Origin: Streptomyces fumigatiscleroticus
GTDB taxonomy: Bacteria > Actinomycetota > Actinomycetes > Streptomycetales > Streptomycetaceae
Length of the DNA: 64,000 bases
Direction: 5' to 3'
Assembly: GCF_014647975.1 (NCBI RefSeq)
Contig: NZ_BMQF01000011.1
Location: forward strand, 124,001-188,000
In this document: positions 41,518-50,754 of the stretch, one piece after another
How positions within the stretch are numbered: position 1 is the first letter of the stretch
How the letters are laid out: the number at the start of each line of letters is the position of its first letter
Position numbers and translations under genes: made by a program
Notes under the pieces: generated by a model
Told to the model about the DNA's origin: nothing
What the model saw: the letters and a program-made list of their open reading frames with translations, nothing else
The model's database searches: none

Positions 41518-43464
41518 GTGACATCAGCCATCGCCCCCCGCCTGCGGGTCCTGGTGCTGCTGCTCCTGGGCGTCACCGGCGCGCTGTTCGCCGGTGCCGC
41601 GCCGGCCTCCGCACACGCCGCGCTCACCGGCAGCGACCCCCAGCAGGGGGTGGTGGTCGACACGGCCCCGGCCCGGGTCTCGCTCACCTTCTCCGAGAAG
41701 GTCGCGATGGACGACGACGCGCTGCGCGTCCTGGACCCCAAGGGCAAGCGCGTCGACAGCGGCGACCCCGCCAACGTCAGCGGCACGACGTACGCCGTCG
41801 GGCTCCACTCCGGCCTGCCGGACGGCACGTACACCGTGACCTACCAGGTCGTCTCGGCCGACAGCCACCCCGTGGCCGGGGCGTTCACCTTCTCCGTGGG
41901 CGCGCCCTCGGAGACCTCCGTCTCCGTCTACGGCCCGCGCGCGGGCGGCGGTGTCGTCGGCTGGCTGTACGGCCTGGGCCGGTACGTCTCCTACGCCGGG
42001 TTCATCGTGCTGGCCGGCGGGGCCGCCTTCGTGCTCGCCTGCTGGCCGCGCGGCTCGGCGGTACGGCCCCTCCAGCGGCTCGTCGTCGCCGGGTGGCTCG
42101 CGCTCACCTCCGCCACCCTCCTGCTGCTCCTCCTGCGCGGCTCCTACACCGGCTCGGGAAGCGTCGGCGACATCTTCGACCTGGATCTGCTCGGCCAGGT
42201 CCTGCAGACGAAGACCGGCGCCGCGCTCGTCTCCCGGCTGCTTCTGCTCGCCGCGGCGGCCCTGTTCATCGCCGTGCTGTTCGGGGCCCATGCCCGCGCG
42301 GTCACCGGGGACGTCCGGGACGACGCGGGAGAGTCCACGGACAGCCGGGACCTCACCTTCGGGCTCGCGGTCGGCGGCACCGTCGTCGCCGCCGGACTCG
42401 CCGCCGGCTGGGCGATGGCCGAGCACGCCTCCACCGGCCTCCAGCCGGGCATCGCCATGCCGGTGGACGTCGTCCATCTGCTCGCCGTCGCCGCCTGGCT
42501 CGGCGGACTCACCGCCCTGCTCGTCGCGCTGTACCGGGCGCCCTCGGACACGCCCCTGGAGACGGCCGCCGTACGCCGTTTCTCCCGCATCGCCCAAGGC
42601 AGCGTCCTGGCACTGGTCGCGACCGGTGTCTACCAGTCCTGGCGTCAGCTCGGCTCCTGGTCAGCCCTGACCGACACGACGTACGGGCAGCTCCTGCTGG
42701 TCAAGATCGGGCTGGTGGCGGTGCTGGTCGGCGTCGCGGCCGTCTCCCGCCGGTGGACGGCGCGGCTGGCGGAGACGGCCGTGGCCGCCACGCCCCGCAA
42801 GGCGAAGGAGCCCGCGGGCGCCGGTGCCGCCGCCGGGAAGACCGGGAAGACCGGGAAGACCGGGAAGGAGGGCACCACAGGTGACACCGAGCGCGCCGCC
42901 CAGCTGGCCCGGCAGCGGGCCGCGATGGACGCCGCCCGGCAGAGGCGGCTGCGGGACGCCGATCCGCACCGGTCCGGACTGCGCAGGTCGGTGCTGGCCG
43001 AGGCGGGCGTCGCCGTCGTGCTGCTCGCCGTGACCACCGTGCTCACCCAGACCGAGCCGGGCCGTACGGAACAGGAGGCCAGGGCGGCCACCACGTCCTC
43101 CTCGTCACCGTCCTCGTCGTCCGGTGCGCTCACCCTGAACATGCCGTTCGACACCGGCGGCGCGGACGGCAAGGGCATCGTCACGATCGATCTCGACCCC
43201 GCCCGGGTGGGCGCCAACGACATGCACGTCTACGTCGAGCGGCCGGACGGACGCGCCTTCGACATCCCCGAGGTGAAGGTCGCCCTCACCCTCGCCGCCA
43301 AGGACATCGGGCCGCTGCCCGTCGCCCCCGACCACATCACCACCGGACACTGGTCGGCGAGCGGGGTGCAGATTTCCGTGGCCGGCGACTGGAAGGTCGC
43401 CGTGACCGTGCGCACCTCCGACATCGACCAGGTGACCGTCTCCAAGAACGCGCAGATCGGCTGA
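41518..43464 (+). CDS. CopC-CopD fusion copper transport protein
   Basis: A 648-residue protein from GTG 41518 behind GGGAGGG. After a signal peptide ending in ASA, the mature part starts HAALTGSDPQQG, the CopC copper-site His. A further site lies in SADSHPVAGAF. About eight membrane helices of CopD follow (residues 140-420). A Lys/Gly repeat (GKTGKTGKTGKEG) precedes a basic segment, one more helix and an extracytoplasmic C-terminal domain of about 130 residues. It probably imports or distributes copper across the membrane. Confidence 0.92.
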   Translation: MTSAIAPRLRVLVLLLLGVTGALFAGAAPASAHAALTGSDPQQGVVVDTAPARVSLTFSEKVAMDDDALRVLDPKGKRVDSGDPANVSGTTYAVGLHSGLPDGTYTVTYQVVSADSHPVAGAFTFSVGAPSETSVSVYGPRAGGGVVGWLYGLGRYVSYAGFIVLAGGAAFVLACWPRGSAVRPLQRLVVAGWLALTSATLLLLLLRGSYTGSGSVGDIFDLDLLGQVLQTKTGAALVSRLLLLAAAALFIAVLFGAHARAVTGDVRDDAGESTDSRDLTFGLAVGGTVVAAGLAAGWAMAEHASTGLQPGIAMPVDVVHLLAVAAWLGGLTALLVALYRAPSDTPLETAAVRRFSRIAQGSVLALVATGVYQSWRQLGSWSALTDTTYGQLLLVKIGLVAVLVGVAAVSRRWTARLAETAVAATPRKAKEPAGAGAAAGKTGKTGKTGKEGTTGDTERAAQLARQRAAMDAARQRRLRDADPHRSGLRRSVLAEAGVAVVLLAVTTVLTQTEPGRTEQEARAATTSSSSPSSSSGALTLNMPFDTGGADGKGIVTIDLDPARVGANDMHVYVERPDGRAFDIPEVKVALTLAAKDIGPLPVAPDHITTGHWSASGVQISVAGDWKVAVTVRTSDIDQVTVSKNAQIG

Positions 43465-43472
43465 ACCGCACC

Positions 43473-44795
43473 ATGGCTGACCAGTCCATTCCGGAGGCCG
43501 CCCCGCACTCGTCCGAGGGCGCCTCACCCACGGTGATCTCCCCCCGCGAGCCCGGCGCCGGCCGGGCCGGTGCCCAGGACGGCATCTCCCGGCGGCGGCT
43601 GCTCGGCACCGCCGGCGCCACCGGGCTCGTCCTGGGCGCGGCGGGCGCCGCCGCCGGGTACGCCGCCGCCCCCGCCACGGCGACTCCACTCACCTCCCTG
43701 GGCACGGACCGGGTGATGTTTCACGGGAAACATCAGCCCGGCATCACCACGCCCATGCAGGCCCGGGGCCATCTCGTCGCCTTCGACCTGACCGCGGGCT
43801 CCGGCCGCAAGGAGGCCGCCGCACTGCTGCGCCGCTGGTCCAAGACGGCCCGGCGGCTGATGGCGGGCGAACCCGCCGGCGACGGCGACACCGACGTGGC
43901 CCGGGACGCCGGGCCCTCCTCGCTGACGGTGACCTTCGGCTTCGGGCACAGCTTCTTCGCCAGAACCGGGCTGGACAAGCAGCGCCCGGCCGCTCTGGAC
44001 CCGCTGCCCGACTTCTCCTCCGACCATCTCGACAAGAACCGCAGCAACGGCGACCTGTGGGTGCAGATCGGCGCCAACGACTCCCTCGTCGCCTTCCACG
44101 CCCTGCGCGCCCTGCAGAAGGACGCCGGCTCCGCCGCCCGCGTCCGCTGGCAGATGAACGGCTTCAACCGCTCACCGGGCGCCACCACCCGCACCCTGAC
44201 GACCCGCAACCTCATGGGGCAGATCGACGGCACCCGCAACCCGAAGCCGACGGACTCCGACTTCGACCGGCGCATCTTCGTGCCCGCCTCCGGCTCGGCC
44301 GACCCGGCGTGGATGGCCGACGGCTCCTACGTCGTCGTACGCCGTATCCGCATGCTCCTGGACGACTGGGAGAAGCTGTCGCTCACGGAGCAGGAGAACG
44401 TCATCGGGCGCCGCAAGTCCGACGGGGCGGCGCTGTCCGGCGGCACGGAGACCACCGAGATGGACCTGGAGAAGACCGACTCCCAGGGCAACCTGGTGGT
44501 ACCGGTCAACGCGCACGCCCGTATCACCCGCCCCGACCAGAACGGCGGCGCGGCCATGCTCCGCCGCCCCTTCTCCTACCACGACGGCTTCGACGCGGAC
44601 GGGGTCCCGGACGCGGGCCTGCTCTTCATCTGCTGGCAGGCCGACCCGCTGCGCGGCTTCGTACCGGTGCAGCGCAAGCTGGACCGCGGGGACGCGCTGT
44701 CGCCGTACATCCGCCACGAGGCGAGTGGCCTGTTCGCGGTGCCGGGCGGGGCGGCGGAGGGGGAGTACGTGGGGCAGCGGCTGCTGGAGGGCTGA
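43473..44795 (+). CDS. Dye-decolorizing peroxidase (DyP, EfeB-like), Tat-exported
   Basis: A 440-residue haem peroxidase. A twin-arginine signal (SRRRLLGTAGATGLV) lies near residue 40. The family motif GxxDG appears as MGQIDGTRNP with its catalytic Asp, and later Arg and His residues (VVRRIRMLLDDWE, SPYIRHEASG) fit the haem pocket. Such proteins are often linked to copper or iron uptake genes; here the gene follows CopC-CopD by 8 bp. A near-match to the parS sequence is embedded in its coding region at 43717-43732. Confidence 0.93.
   Translation: MADQSIPEAAPHSSEGASPTVISPREPGAGRAGAQDGISRRRLLGTAGATGLVLGAAGAAAGYAAAPATATPLTSLGTDRVMFHGKHQPGITTPMQARGHLVAFDLTAGSGRKEAAALLRRWSKTARRLMAGEPAGDGDTDVARDAGPSSLTVTFGFGHSFFARTGLDKQRPAALDPLPDFSSDHLDKNRSNGDLWVQIGANDSLVAFHALRALQKDAGSAARVRWQMNGFNRSPGATTRTLTTRNLMGQIDGTRNPKPTDSDFDRRIFVPASGSADPAWMADGSYVVVRRIRMLLDDWEKLSLTEQENVIGRRKSDGAALSGGTETTEMDLEKTDSQGNLVVPVNAHARITRPDQNGGAAMLRRPFSYHDGFDADGVPDAGLLFICWQADPLRGFVPVQRKLDRGDALSPYIRHEASGLFAVPGGAAEGEYVGQRLLEG
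43717..43732. promoter_or_regulatory. parS-like site inside the DyP gene
   Basis: TGTTTCACGGGAAACA differs from the consensus parS TGTTTCACGTGAAACA at one central position. Intragenic parS sites are normal in Streptomyces. Binding by ParB is inferred. Confidence 0.65.
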
Positions 44796-44816
44796 GGCCC
44801 CTAATAGGGTGAGGTC

Positions 44817-45749
44817 ATGCCAGCCAGCTATGCGTATCTCGGCCCCGAGGGCACCTTCACCGAGGTCGCCCTGCGCACCCTGCCCGAGGCGGCCACGCGG
44901 CAACTGGTGCCCTACGTGTCCGTGCAGTCCGCGCTCGACGCGGTGCGCGACGGCGAGGCCGAGGCCGCGTTCGTGCCGATCGAGAACTCCGTCGAGGGCG
45001 GCATCACCACCACCCTGGACGAACTGGTCGCGGGCCGGCCGCTGACGATCTACCGCGAGGTGCTGCTCTCGATCACCTTCGCGCTGCTGGTCCGCCCCGG
45101 CACGAAGCTGTCGGAGATCAAGACGGTCACCGCCCACCCGGCCGCCCAGCCCCAGGTGCGCAACTGGCTCCGGGCCCATCTCCCGGACGTCACCTGGGAG
45201 TCGGCCGCCTCCAACGCGGACGGCGCCCGCCTGGTGCGGGAGGGCCGGTGCGACGCCGCCTTCGCCGGTGAGTTCGCGGCCGCGCGGTACGGCCTTGAAG
45301 CGCTGGAGACCGGCATCCACGACGCGGAGAACGCGCAGACCCGGTTCGTGCTGGTGGGCCGCCCCGCCCGGCCCGCCGCACCGACCGGCGCGGACAAGAC
45401 GTCCGTCGTCCTGTGGCAGCGGGACGACCACCCCGGTGGGCTGCGGGACCTGCTCGGCGAGTTCGCGACGCGGGGCATCAACCTGATGCTGCTCCAGTCC
45501 CGGCCCACCGGCGCCGGTATCGGCAACTACTGCTTCTGCGTCGACGCAGAGGGGCACATTTCCGACCGCCGGATGGCGGAAGCGCTGACAGGTCTGAAGC
45601 GCATCTGCCTCCAGGTGCGCTTCCTCGGCTCGTACCCGCGTGCGGACGTGGCCGTCACCCAGGTGCGCGAGCCGCTGCCCGGGACGTCGGACGCGGAGTT
45701 CGCGGCGGCGGCGGACTGGGTGGCGCGCTGTCAGGACGGCCGGTTCTGA
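44817..45749 (+). CDS. pheA: Prephenate dehydratase
   Basis: A 310-residue cytoplasmic enzyme that converts prephenate to phenylpyruvate for phenylalanine synthesis. The PDT domain (residues 1-185) shows YLGPEGTFTE, IENSVEGG and NAQTRFVLV with the catalytic Thr. A C-terminal ACT domain (195-280) with GLRDLLGEFATRGINL and LLQSRPTG gives Phe feedback control. No chorismate mutase domain, as usual in actinobacteria. Start ATG 44817 follows GGTGAGG. serS lies downstream after 600 bp. Confidence 0.96.
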   Translation: MPASYAYLGPEGTFTEVALRTLPEAATRQLVPYVSVQSALDAVRDGEAEAAFVPIENSVEGGITTTLDELVAGRPLTIYREVLLSITFALLVRPGTKLSEIKTVTAHPAAQPQVRNWLRAHLPDVTWESAASNADGARLVREGRCDAAFAGEFAAARYGLEALETGIHDAENAQTRFVLVGRPARPAAPTGADKTSVVLWQRDDHPGGLRDLLGEFATRGINLMLLQSRPTGAGIGNYCFCVDAEGHISDRRMAEALTGLKRICLQVRFLGSYPRADVAVTQVREPLPGTSDAEFAAAADWVARCQDGRF

Positions 45750-45843
45750 CGGCCGCTTCGGGCGACCGGTTCTGACGGCCGGTTCTGACGGCCGGTTTCG
45801 GCTGGTGCGGGGGTCGGCGGCCGGTCGTATCCGGTGATTTTCC

Positions 45844-46155
45844 TTGTCCACAGAAGTTATCCACAGGTCCCCCTGTCGAGGTGGGGACAAGTCGATAACC
45901 AAGCACTACGTAGTCGACAAATCGGTCTTCAGGGGCCAAGTGCGTCCGCAGCCACACAGGTCACCTCTCGTCCACCTGTTTCCTTTACTCCATCCTTTGA
46001 GGCGACGATTCATCTCACGAAAGTGATGGTGCGACTGGTTTTGGACGAGAATTCTTCGTTCCCGGCTCCCGAGCAGAAAAGATCACGTCGGTAGTCCACA
46101 GATCTTTCGCACAGCCTGTGGATAACTCTCCGCGACTGTGGATCCCTGTGGACAG
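45844..46155. promoter_or_regulatory. DnaA-box cluster in the serS upstream region
   Basis: Plus-strand boxes: TTGTCCACA (45844-45852), TTATCCACA (45857-45865), TAGTCCACA (46092-46100). Minus-strand boxes: TTATCCACA (46117-46125) and CTGTCCACA (46147-46155). The boxes at the two ends face each other across about 250 bp in a 600-bp gap that has no gene. The first two are tandem. The set resembles a small DnaA-titration or regulatory region. Confidence 0.6.
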
Positions 46156-46260
46156 TCCCGCCCCAAGTCCCCTCGCGCGAAAGGGAATCAGGTCAACCCG
46201 TCGTCCACCCTCTGCTACTTTCCGGGGAGGAGCTCACCTTTTATTGACAGGCGGGAACAC

Positions 46261-46278
46261 ACAGGGCATTTGCCCTGT
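46261..46278 (+). promoter_or_regulatory. Short hairpin in the serS leader
   Basis: ACAGGGCA and TGCCCTGT form a perfect 8-bp stem with a two-base loop, 70 bp before the serS start codon. It could act in mRNA stability or in attenuation; no T-box motif was seen. Confidence 0.35.
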
Positions 46279-46348
46279 AGCGGACAGTGAGCCGCGGCCC
46301 GGAATAGTGAGTCGTGGGTCGTCATCCGGCACCGGTAGCCTTGACCGC

Positions 46349-47626
46349 GTGATTGACCTTCGCCTGCTCCGTGAGGACCCCGACCGTGTGCGTGCGTCGC
46401 AGCGCGCCCGTGGAGAGGACGTCGCGCTCGTCGACGCCCTCCTGTCTGCCGACGAGCGGCGCAGGTCGTCCGGCGTCCGCTTCGACGAACTGCGCGCCGA
46501 GCAGAAGTCACTCGGCAAGCTGATCCCCAAGGCCTCCCCCGAGGAGAAGGCCGAGCTGCTCAAGCGCGCGAGCCAGCTCGCCGCCGACGTCAAGACCGCC
46601 GACGCCGAGCGCGACGCGGCCGACGCCGAGACCCAGGAGCTGCTGCTGAAGCTGGGCAACCTCGTCCACCCGGACGTGCCCGTGGGCGGCGAGGAGGACT
46701 TCGTCACCCTGGAGACGCACGGCACCATCCGCGACTTCGGCGCCGAGGGCTTCGAGCCCAGGGACCACCTGGAGCTGGGCCAGCTGCTCGGCGCGATCGA
46801 CGTCGAGCGGGGCGCCAAGGTCTCCGGCTCGCGCTTCTACTTCCTCACCGGCATCGGCGCCCTGCTGGAGCTGGCCCTGGTGAACGCGGCGATCGCCCAG
46901 GCCACGGCGGCCGGCTTCACGCCGATGCTGACCCCGGCGCTGGTGCGCCCCCAGTCGATGGCCGGCACCGGCTACCTCAGCCAGGACGCGGACGGCGTGT
47001 ACCACCTGGACAAGGACGACCTGTACCTGGTCGGCACGTCCGAGGTGCCGCTGGCGGCGTACCACATGGACGAGATCATCGACGCCGAGCGGCTGCCGCT
47101 GCGCTACGCCGGTTTCTCGCCCTGCTTCCGCCGCGAGGCCGGTTCGCACGGCAAGGACACGCGGGGCATCTTCCGCGTACACCAGTTCGACAAGGTCGAG
47201 ATGTTCTCCTACGTCGCTCCGGAGGAGTCGCAGGAGGAGCACCGGCGGCTGCTTCAGTGGGAGAAGGACTGGCTGACCTCGCTGGAGCTGCCGTTCCGGG
47301 TGATCGACGTCGCCTCGGGCGACCTGGGCGCCTCGGCCTCGCGCAAGTTCGACTGCGAGGCGTGGATCCCGACCCAGGGCAAGTACCGGGAGCTGACCTC
47401 CACCTCGGACTGCACCGAGTTCCAGTCCCGCCGCCTCCAGATCCGCCAGCGCGACGGCAAGCAGGTGCGGCCGCTGGCGACGCTCAACGGCACGCTGTGC
47501 GCCGTGCCGCGCACCATCGTGGCGATCCTGGAGAACCACCAGCTGGCCGACGGCTCGGTGCGCGTGCCCGAGGTGCTGCGTCCGTACCTGGGCGGCCGGG
47601 AGATCCTGGAGCCGGTCGCCAAGTGA
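46349..47626 (+). CDS. serS: Seryl-tRNA synthetase
   Basis: A 425-residue class II aminoacyl-tRNA synthetase. GTG 46349 (VIDLRLLREDPDRVRASQ) matches the conserved family N-terminus; the in-frame extension upstream is leader. The N-terminal antiparallel coiled-coil arm (30-100) recognises the long variable arm of tRNA-Ser. Motif 2 (FRREAGSHGKDTRGIFRVHQ) and motif 3 (GTLCAVPRTIVAILENHQ) are intact. Three tRNA-Ser genes lie in the window. The stop overlaps the start of the HAD gene (GTGA), so the two are coupled. Confidence 0.97.
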   Translation: MIDLRLLREDPDRVRASQRARGEDVALVDALLSADERRRSSGVRFDELRAEQKSLGKLIPKASPEEKAELLKRASQLAADVKTADAERDAADAETQELLLKLGNLVHPDVPVGGEEDFVTLETHGTIRDFGAEGFEPRDHLELGQLLGAIDVERGAKVSGSRFYFLTGIGALLELALVNAAIAQATAAGFTPMLTPALVRPQSMAGTGYLSQDADGVYHLDKDDLYLVGTSEVPLAAYHMDEIIDAERLPLRYAGFSPCFRREAGSHGKDTRGIFRVHQFDKVEMFSYVAPEESQEEHRRLLQWEKDWLTSLELPFRVIDVASGDLGASASRKFDCEAWIPTQGKYRELTSTSDCTEFQSRRLQIRQRDGKQVRPLATLNGTLCAVPRTIVAILENHQLADGSVRVPEVLRPYLGGREILEPVAK

Positions 47627-48483
47627 GCCAGTCGAGCACCGACTCCGGCGCCGCCCGGGCGCCGGAGAACCCCCCGGCCTTCCCGTACCGGCTGGTCGCG
47701 ACCGACCTCGACGGGACGCTGCTGCGCTCCGACGACACGGTCTCCCCGCGCACCCGTGAGGCGCTCGCCGCGGTCACCGCGGCGGGTGCCGCGCACATCG
47801 TGGTGACCGGCCGCGCGGTCCCGTGGACCCGGCACATCCTCGACGACCTCGGGTACGAGGGGCTCGCGGTGTGCGGCCAGGGCGCGCAGGTGTACGACGC
47901 CGGGGCGCACCGCCTGCTGACGTCGGTCACCCTGGACCGTCAGCTGGCCGGGGTGGCGCTGGCCAAGATAGAGGCGGAGACCGGCCCGCTGTTCCTGGCG
48001 GCGAGCCGGGACGGGCTGGACGGCGAGGTGCTGGTCGGCCCGGGGTACGAGTTGCAGGGCAAGCTGACCGGGACCCCGCTGACGGACGCGTCCGACCTGT
48101 GGAGCGCGCCGCTGAACAAGATCTACGTCCAGCATCCGACCCTGTCGGACGACGAGCTGGCGGAGGTGGCCCGGCAGACGGCGGGCGGCTTCGTCACGGT
48201 CGTCATGGCGGGCGCGGGCATCGTGGAGCTGCTCCCCCTGGGCCTGACCAAGGCGACGGGGCTCTCCCTGGCGGCCCGCCGGCTGAAGGTGAAGGCCGCG
48301 GAGACGATCGCCTTCGGCGACATGCCCAACGACATCCCGATGTTCGCCTGGGCGGGCCGGAGTGTGGCCATGGCCAACGCCCACGCGTCGCTGAAGGCGG
48401 TGGCCGACGAGGTGACGTCCTCGAACGAGGAGGACGGCATCGCGGTGGTGCTGGAACGGCTGCTGGCCCAGCGGAGCGGCTGA
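47623..48483 (+). CDS. HAD-superfamily Cof-type phosphatase
   Basis: A 286-residue protein from GTG 47623, overlapping the serS stop. HAD motif I is DLDGTLLRSD (two Asp), motif II the Thr in VVTGR, motif III the Lys in GLTKATGL, and motif IV GDMPNDIPMF. The C2-type cap between motifs II and III marks the Cof/YidA group, which dephosphorylates sugar phosphates and cofactors. It is a paralogue of the protein at 56386-57255, sharing the same motif spacing. Co-translation with serS is conserved in Streptomyces as far as I recall. Confidence 0.92.
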   Translation: MSQSSTDSGAARAPENPPAFPYRLVATDLDGTLLRSDDTVSPRTREALAAVTAAGAAHIVVTGRAVPWTRHILDDLGYEGLAVCGQGAQVYDAGAHRLLTSVTLDRQLAGVALAKIEAETGPLFLAASRDGLDGEVLVGPGYELQGKLTGTPLTDASDLWSAPLNKIYVQHPTLSDDELAEVARQTAGGFVTVVMAGAGIVELLPLGLTKATGLSLAARRLKVKAAETIAFGDMPNDIPMFAWAGRSVAMANAHASLKAVADEVTSSNEEDGIAVVLERLLAQRSG

Positions 48484-48597
48484 CCGGCGGCGGGTCCGTC
48501 CCCGGTCGGGCGTCCACCACCGCGGCGGTCCGTGCCCGGCGGGCGCTCAGGACTGCGGTGGTCCGTGCCCGGCGGGCGTTCGCAGCGGCGTGCGGAT

Positions 48598-48657
48598 GTT
48601 CATCGGGTCTTGCGGGCGTTCATCGGGTCTCGCGGGCGTTCACCGGGTCTCGCGGGC
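48598..48657. repeat. Three tandem 20-bp repeats
   Basis: Units at 48598-48617, 48618-48637 and 48638-48657 follow GTTCAYCGGGTCTYGCGGGC, differing only at two positions. They lie 38 bp from the 3' end of the minus-strand tRNA-Ser, a position where attachment-site arms or terminators often occur. Confidence 0.85.
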
Positions 48658-48693
48658 GTCGTTCACGGCGTCCTGCGGACGTTCCCGCGTCTT

Positions 48694-48782
<89 letters not shown>

Positions 48783-49060
48783 GGGTGGGCGGCCTCACGC
48801 GATGCGGATCGCGTGCTCGAAGCGGCCGCCCCGGGCAGCTCCCCGTGCGGCGCGGGCTCGACGGAGGGGTGATTACTCCGGAGCCCGCCGCGGGCTGCCC
48901 TGCGGGGAGCGCGACGGACTGTCGTTCAGGGACATCGTCGGGCTCCTCCCCGGTATGCGGCGCCGGTCCGGTCCGGCGTCGTGGACATCACCACTGTGCC
49001 GGTACGCCGGATCCGGCGCCACTGATTTAACGGGCGGGCCCGGGCTCGCAGACGGAAGGG

Positions 49061-49780
49061 TCACTCCTCCCCGGCGAGCGTCAGCGAACGCAGCCGCTGC
49101 CCGGCGTACCAGGTGGCGAGCACGGTGACCGCGGCCAGCAGGACCGTCGCGGTCGGCAGCCCGACGTCGGAGGTCACCAGCTGCCCGTCCGACACCTTGT
49201 GCGCCACGGCGAGGGACCACTGCTGGACGCTCAGCGTGCGGGCCCCGGGCACCAGGGAGCCGAACAGCGCCTCCCAGACGAGGGCGTAGACGAGCCCGAA
49301 CACCACCGCGTGCCGGGAGACCGTGCCCAGCAGCAGGAACACTGCCGCGTAGGCGATGGAGGCGACGAGCGCGGCCACCGTGTAGGCGACGGCGATCTGC
49401 TGGCCGTTGCCGTTCAGGACCAGACCCGCGATCAGTGTCGGGACGGCGGAGAAGACCATCGTGACGGCGATCGCGACGATCAGCTTGGTGAAGATGATGG
49501 TGGGCCGTTTGACCGGCTTGGACAGCAGATAGACCACGGAGCCGTCGTCGATCTCGGGGCCGATCGCCCCGGTGCCGGCGATGACGCCGATGATCGGGAC
49601 CATGGTGGCGAGCGCCAGCCCGCCCAGGACGTCCGCCGTCGTCTGGTCGTCGGCTCCGGCGAGGGCGCGCACCGCCACCGAGATGACGAGCAGCAGCAGC
49701 GGCAGGGCGCCCAGGATGAGGGCTCGGCGGCGGCCGAGCAGGGCCCGGTAGGTGAGCCGGGCGACTGTGGGGTCGTACAT
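49061..49780 (-). CDS. ABC-2 type transporter permease
   Basis: A 239-residue protein with six hydrophobic helices (for example LILGALPLLLLVISVAVRAL and VYALVWEALFGSLVPG) and the ABC-2/NatB-type layout. It contains YLLSKPVKRPTIIFTKL after helix 2, the usual coupling loop. It is the last gene of a leftward operon and is separated by 10 bp from its cognate ATPase. Start ATG 49780 follows AGGAGG. The exported substrate is unknown. Confidence 0.9.
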   Translation of the reverse strand: MYDPTVARLTYRALLGRRRALILGALPLLLLVISVAVRALAGADDQTTADVLGGLALATMVPIIGVIAGTGAIGPEIDDGSVVYLLSKPVKRPTIIFTKLIVAIAVTMVFSAVPTLIAGLVLNGNGQQIAVAYTVAALVASIAYAAVFLLLGTVSRHAVVFGLVYALVWEALFGSLVPGARTLSVQQWSLAVAHKVSDGQLVTSDVGLPTATVLLAAVTVLATWYAGQRLRSLTLAGEE

Positions 49781-49790
49781 CTTCGGCCTC

Positions 49791-50702
49791 CTACGCCGCG
49801 ACCAGGTACGAGAAGACGGACTCGAGGGACTCGTCGGACGGCGAGACCGTCAGCAGGCGGATGCCCTGGTCGCGCGCCACCCTCGGCAGCAGGGCCGTGA
49901 AGCGGGCGAAGTCGACGGCCTGGATGCGCAGCGCTCCCTCGGCGTGGTCGACCTCGATGCCGGATGTCGACGGGTCGGCGATCAGCGCGGCGGCCAGCGC
50001 CCGGTCGTCACTGGAGCGGACCAGGTAGCGGTGCGGCCGGTCGGTCATCAGACGGCGGATACGGCGGAAGTCGCCGCTGGCCGCGTGCCGCCCGGCGACG
50101 ACGACCTCGATGTGCCGGGCGAGCTGTTCGACCTCTTCGAGGATGTGGGAGGAGAACAGCACCGTGCGGCCCTCGTCGCCCATGCGCCGCAGCAGGTCCA
50201 TCAGCTGCATGCGCTGGCGCGGGTCCATGCCGTTGAAGGGCTCGTCCAGCAGGAGCAGGGACGGGTCGTGCACGAGGGCGCTCGCCATCTTCACGCGCTG
50301 CCGCATGCCCTTGGAGTACGTGGCGATCCTGCGGTCCTGCGCGTACTCCATCTCGACCGTGGCGAGCGCCCGCTGCGCCTCCTTGGCGCCCAGGCCGTGC
50401 AGTTCCGCGTTGGCCAGGACGAACTCGCGGCCGGTGAGGAAGTCGTACATCGCCTCGCGCTCGGGGACGATGCCGATGTGCCGGTAGATCTCCTCGTTGC
50501 GCCAGACCGGCTGCCCGTCGAGGGTGACGGTGCCGGTGGAGGGGGCCAGGAAGCCGCCCATCATGTTGATCAGGGTGGACTTCCCGGCGCCGTTGGGGCC
50601 GAGGAGGCCGGTGACGCCGGGGCCGATCGTCATGGTGATGTCGTTGACGGCGACCACGTTGCCGAACCAGCGGGAGACGTGGTCGAGGGAGAGAGTGCTC
50701 AT
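49791..50702 (-). CDS. ABC transporter ATP-binding protein
   Basis: A 303-residue ATPase: Walker A GPNGAGKST, signature YSKGMRQRVKMA, Walker B LLLLDEPFNGMDP and switch His in LFSSHILEEVEQ. The C-terminal 80 residues are the extension typical of drug or lipid exporters. It pairs with the permease 10 bp downstream. The first ATPase-permease pair in this operon (51653-52645, 50755-51663) is a paralogue. Confidence 0.94.
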   Translation of the reverse strand: MSTLSLDHVSRWFGNVVAVNDITMTIGPGVTGLLGPNGAGKSTLINMMGGFLAPSTGTVTLDGQPVWRNEEIYRHIGIVPEREAMYDFLTGREFVLANAELHGLGAKEAQRALATVEMEYAQDRRIATYSKGMRQRVKMASALVHDPSLLLLDEPFNGMDPRQRMQLMDLLRRMGDEGRTVLFSSHILEEVEQLARHIEVVVAGRHAASGDFRRIRRLMTDRPHRYLVRSSDDRALAAALIADPSTSGIEVDHAEGALRIQAVDFARFTALLPRVARDQGIRLLTVSPSDESLESVFSYLVAA

Positions 50703-50754
50703 GGGCGCGGCCCACTTCCTGGGAAGGGCGGTGGGAGGAGACGGGAGGGCGTGG

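Noticed and set aside
45844..46155. Chromosomal replication origin
   Set aside because: Too few boxes for a Streptomyces oriC and no dnaA or dnaN next to it; it is noted as a DnaA-box group only.
46118..46348. In-frame extension of serS to an ATG at 46118
   Set aside because: The extension has no family similarity, includes DnaA boxes and a hairpin, and SerS proteins begin at the V/M-I-D-L-R-L-L-R sequence encoded from 46349.
46160..46348. T-box riboswitch before serS
   Set aside because: No specifier loop or recognisable T-box antiterminator sequence was seen; only a short 8-bp hairpin is present.
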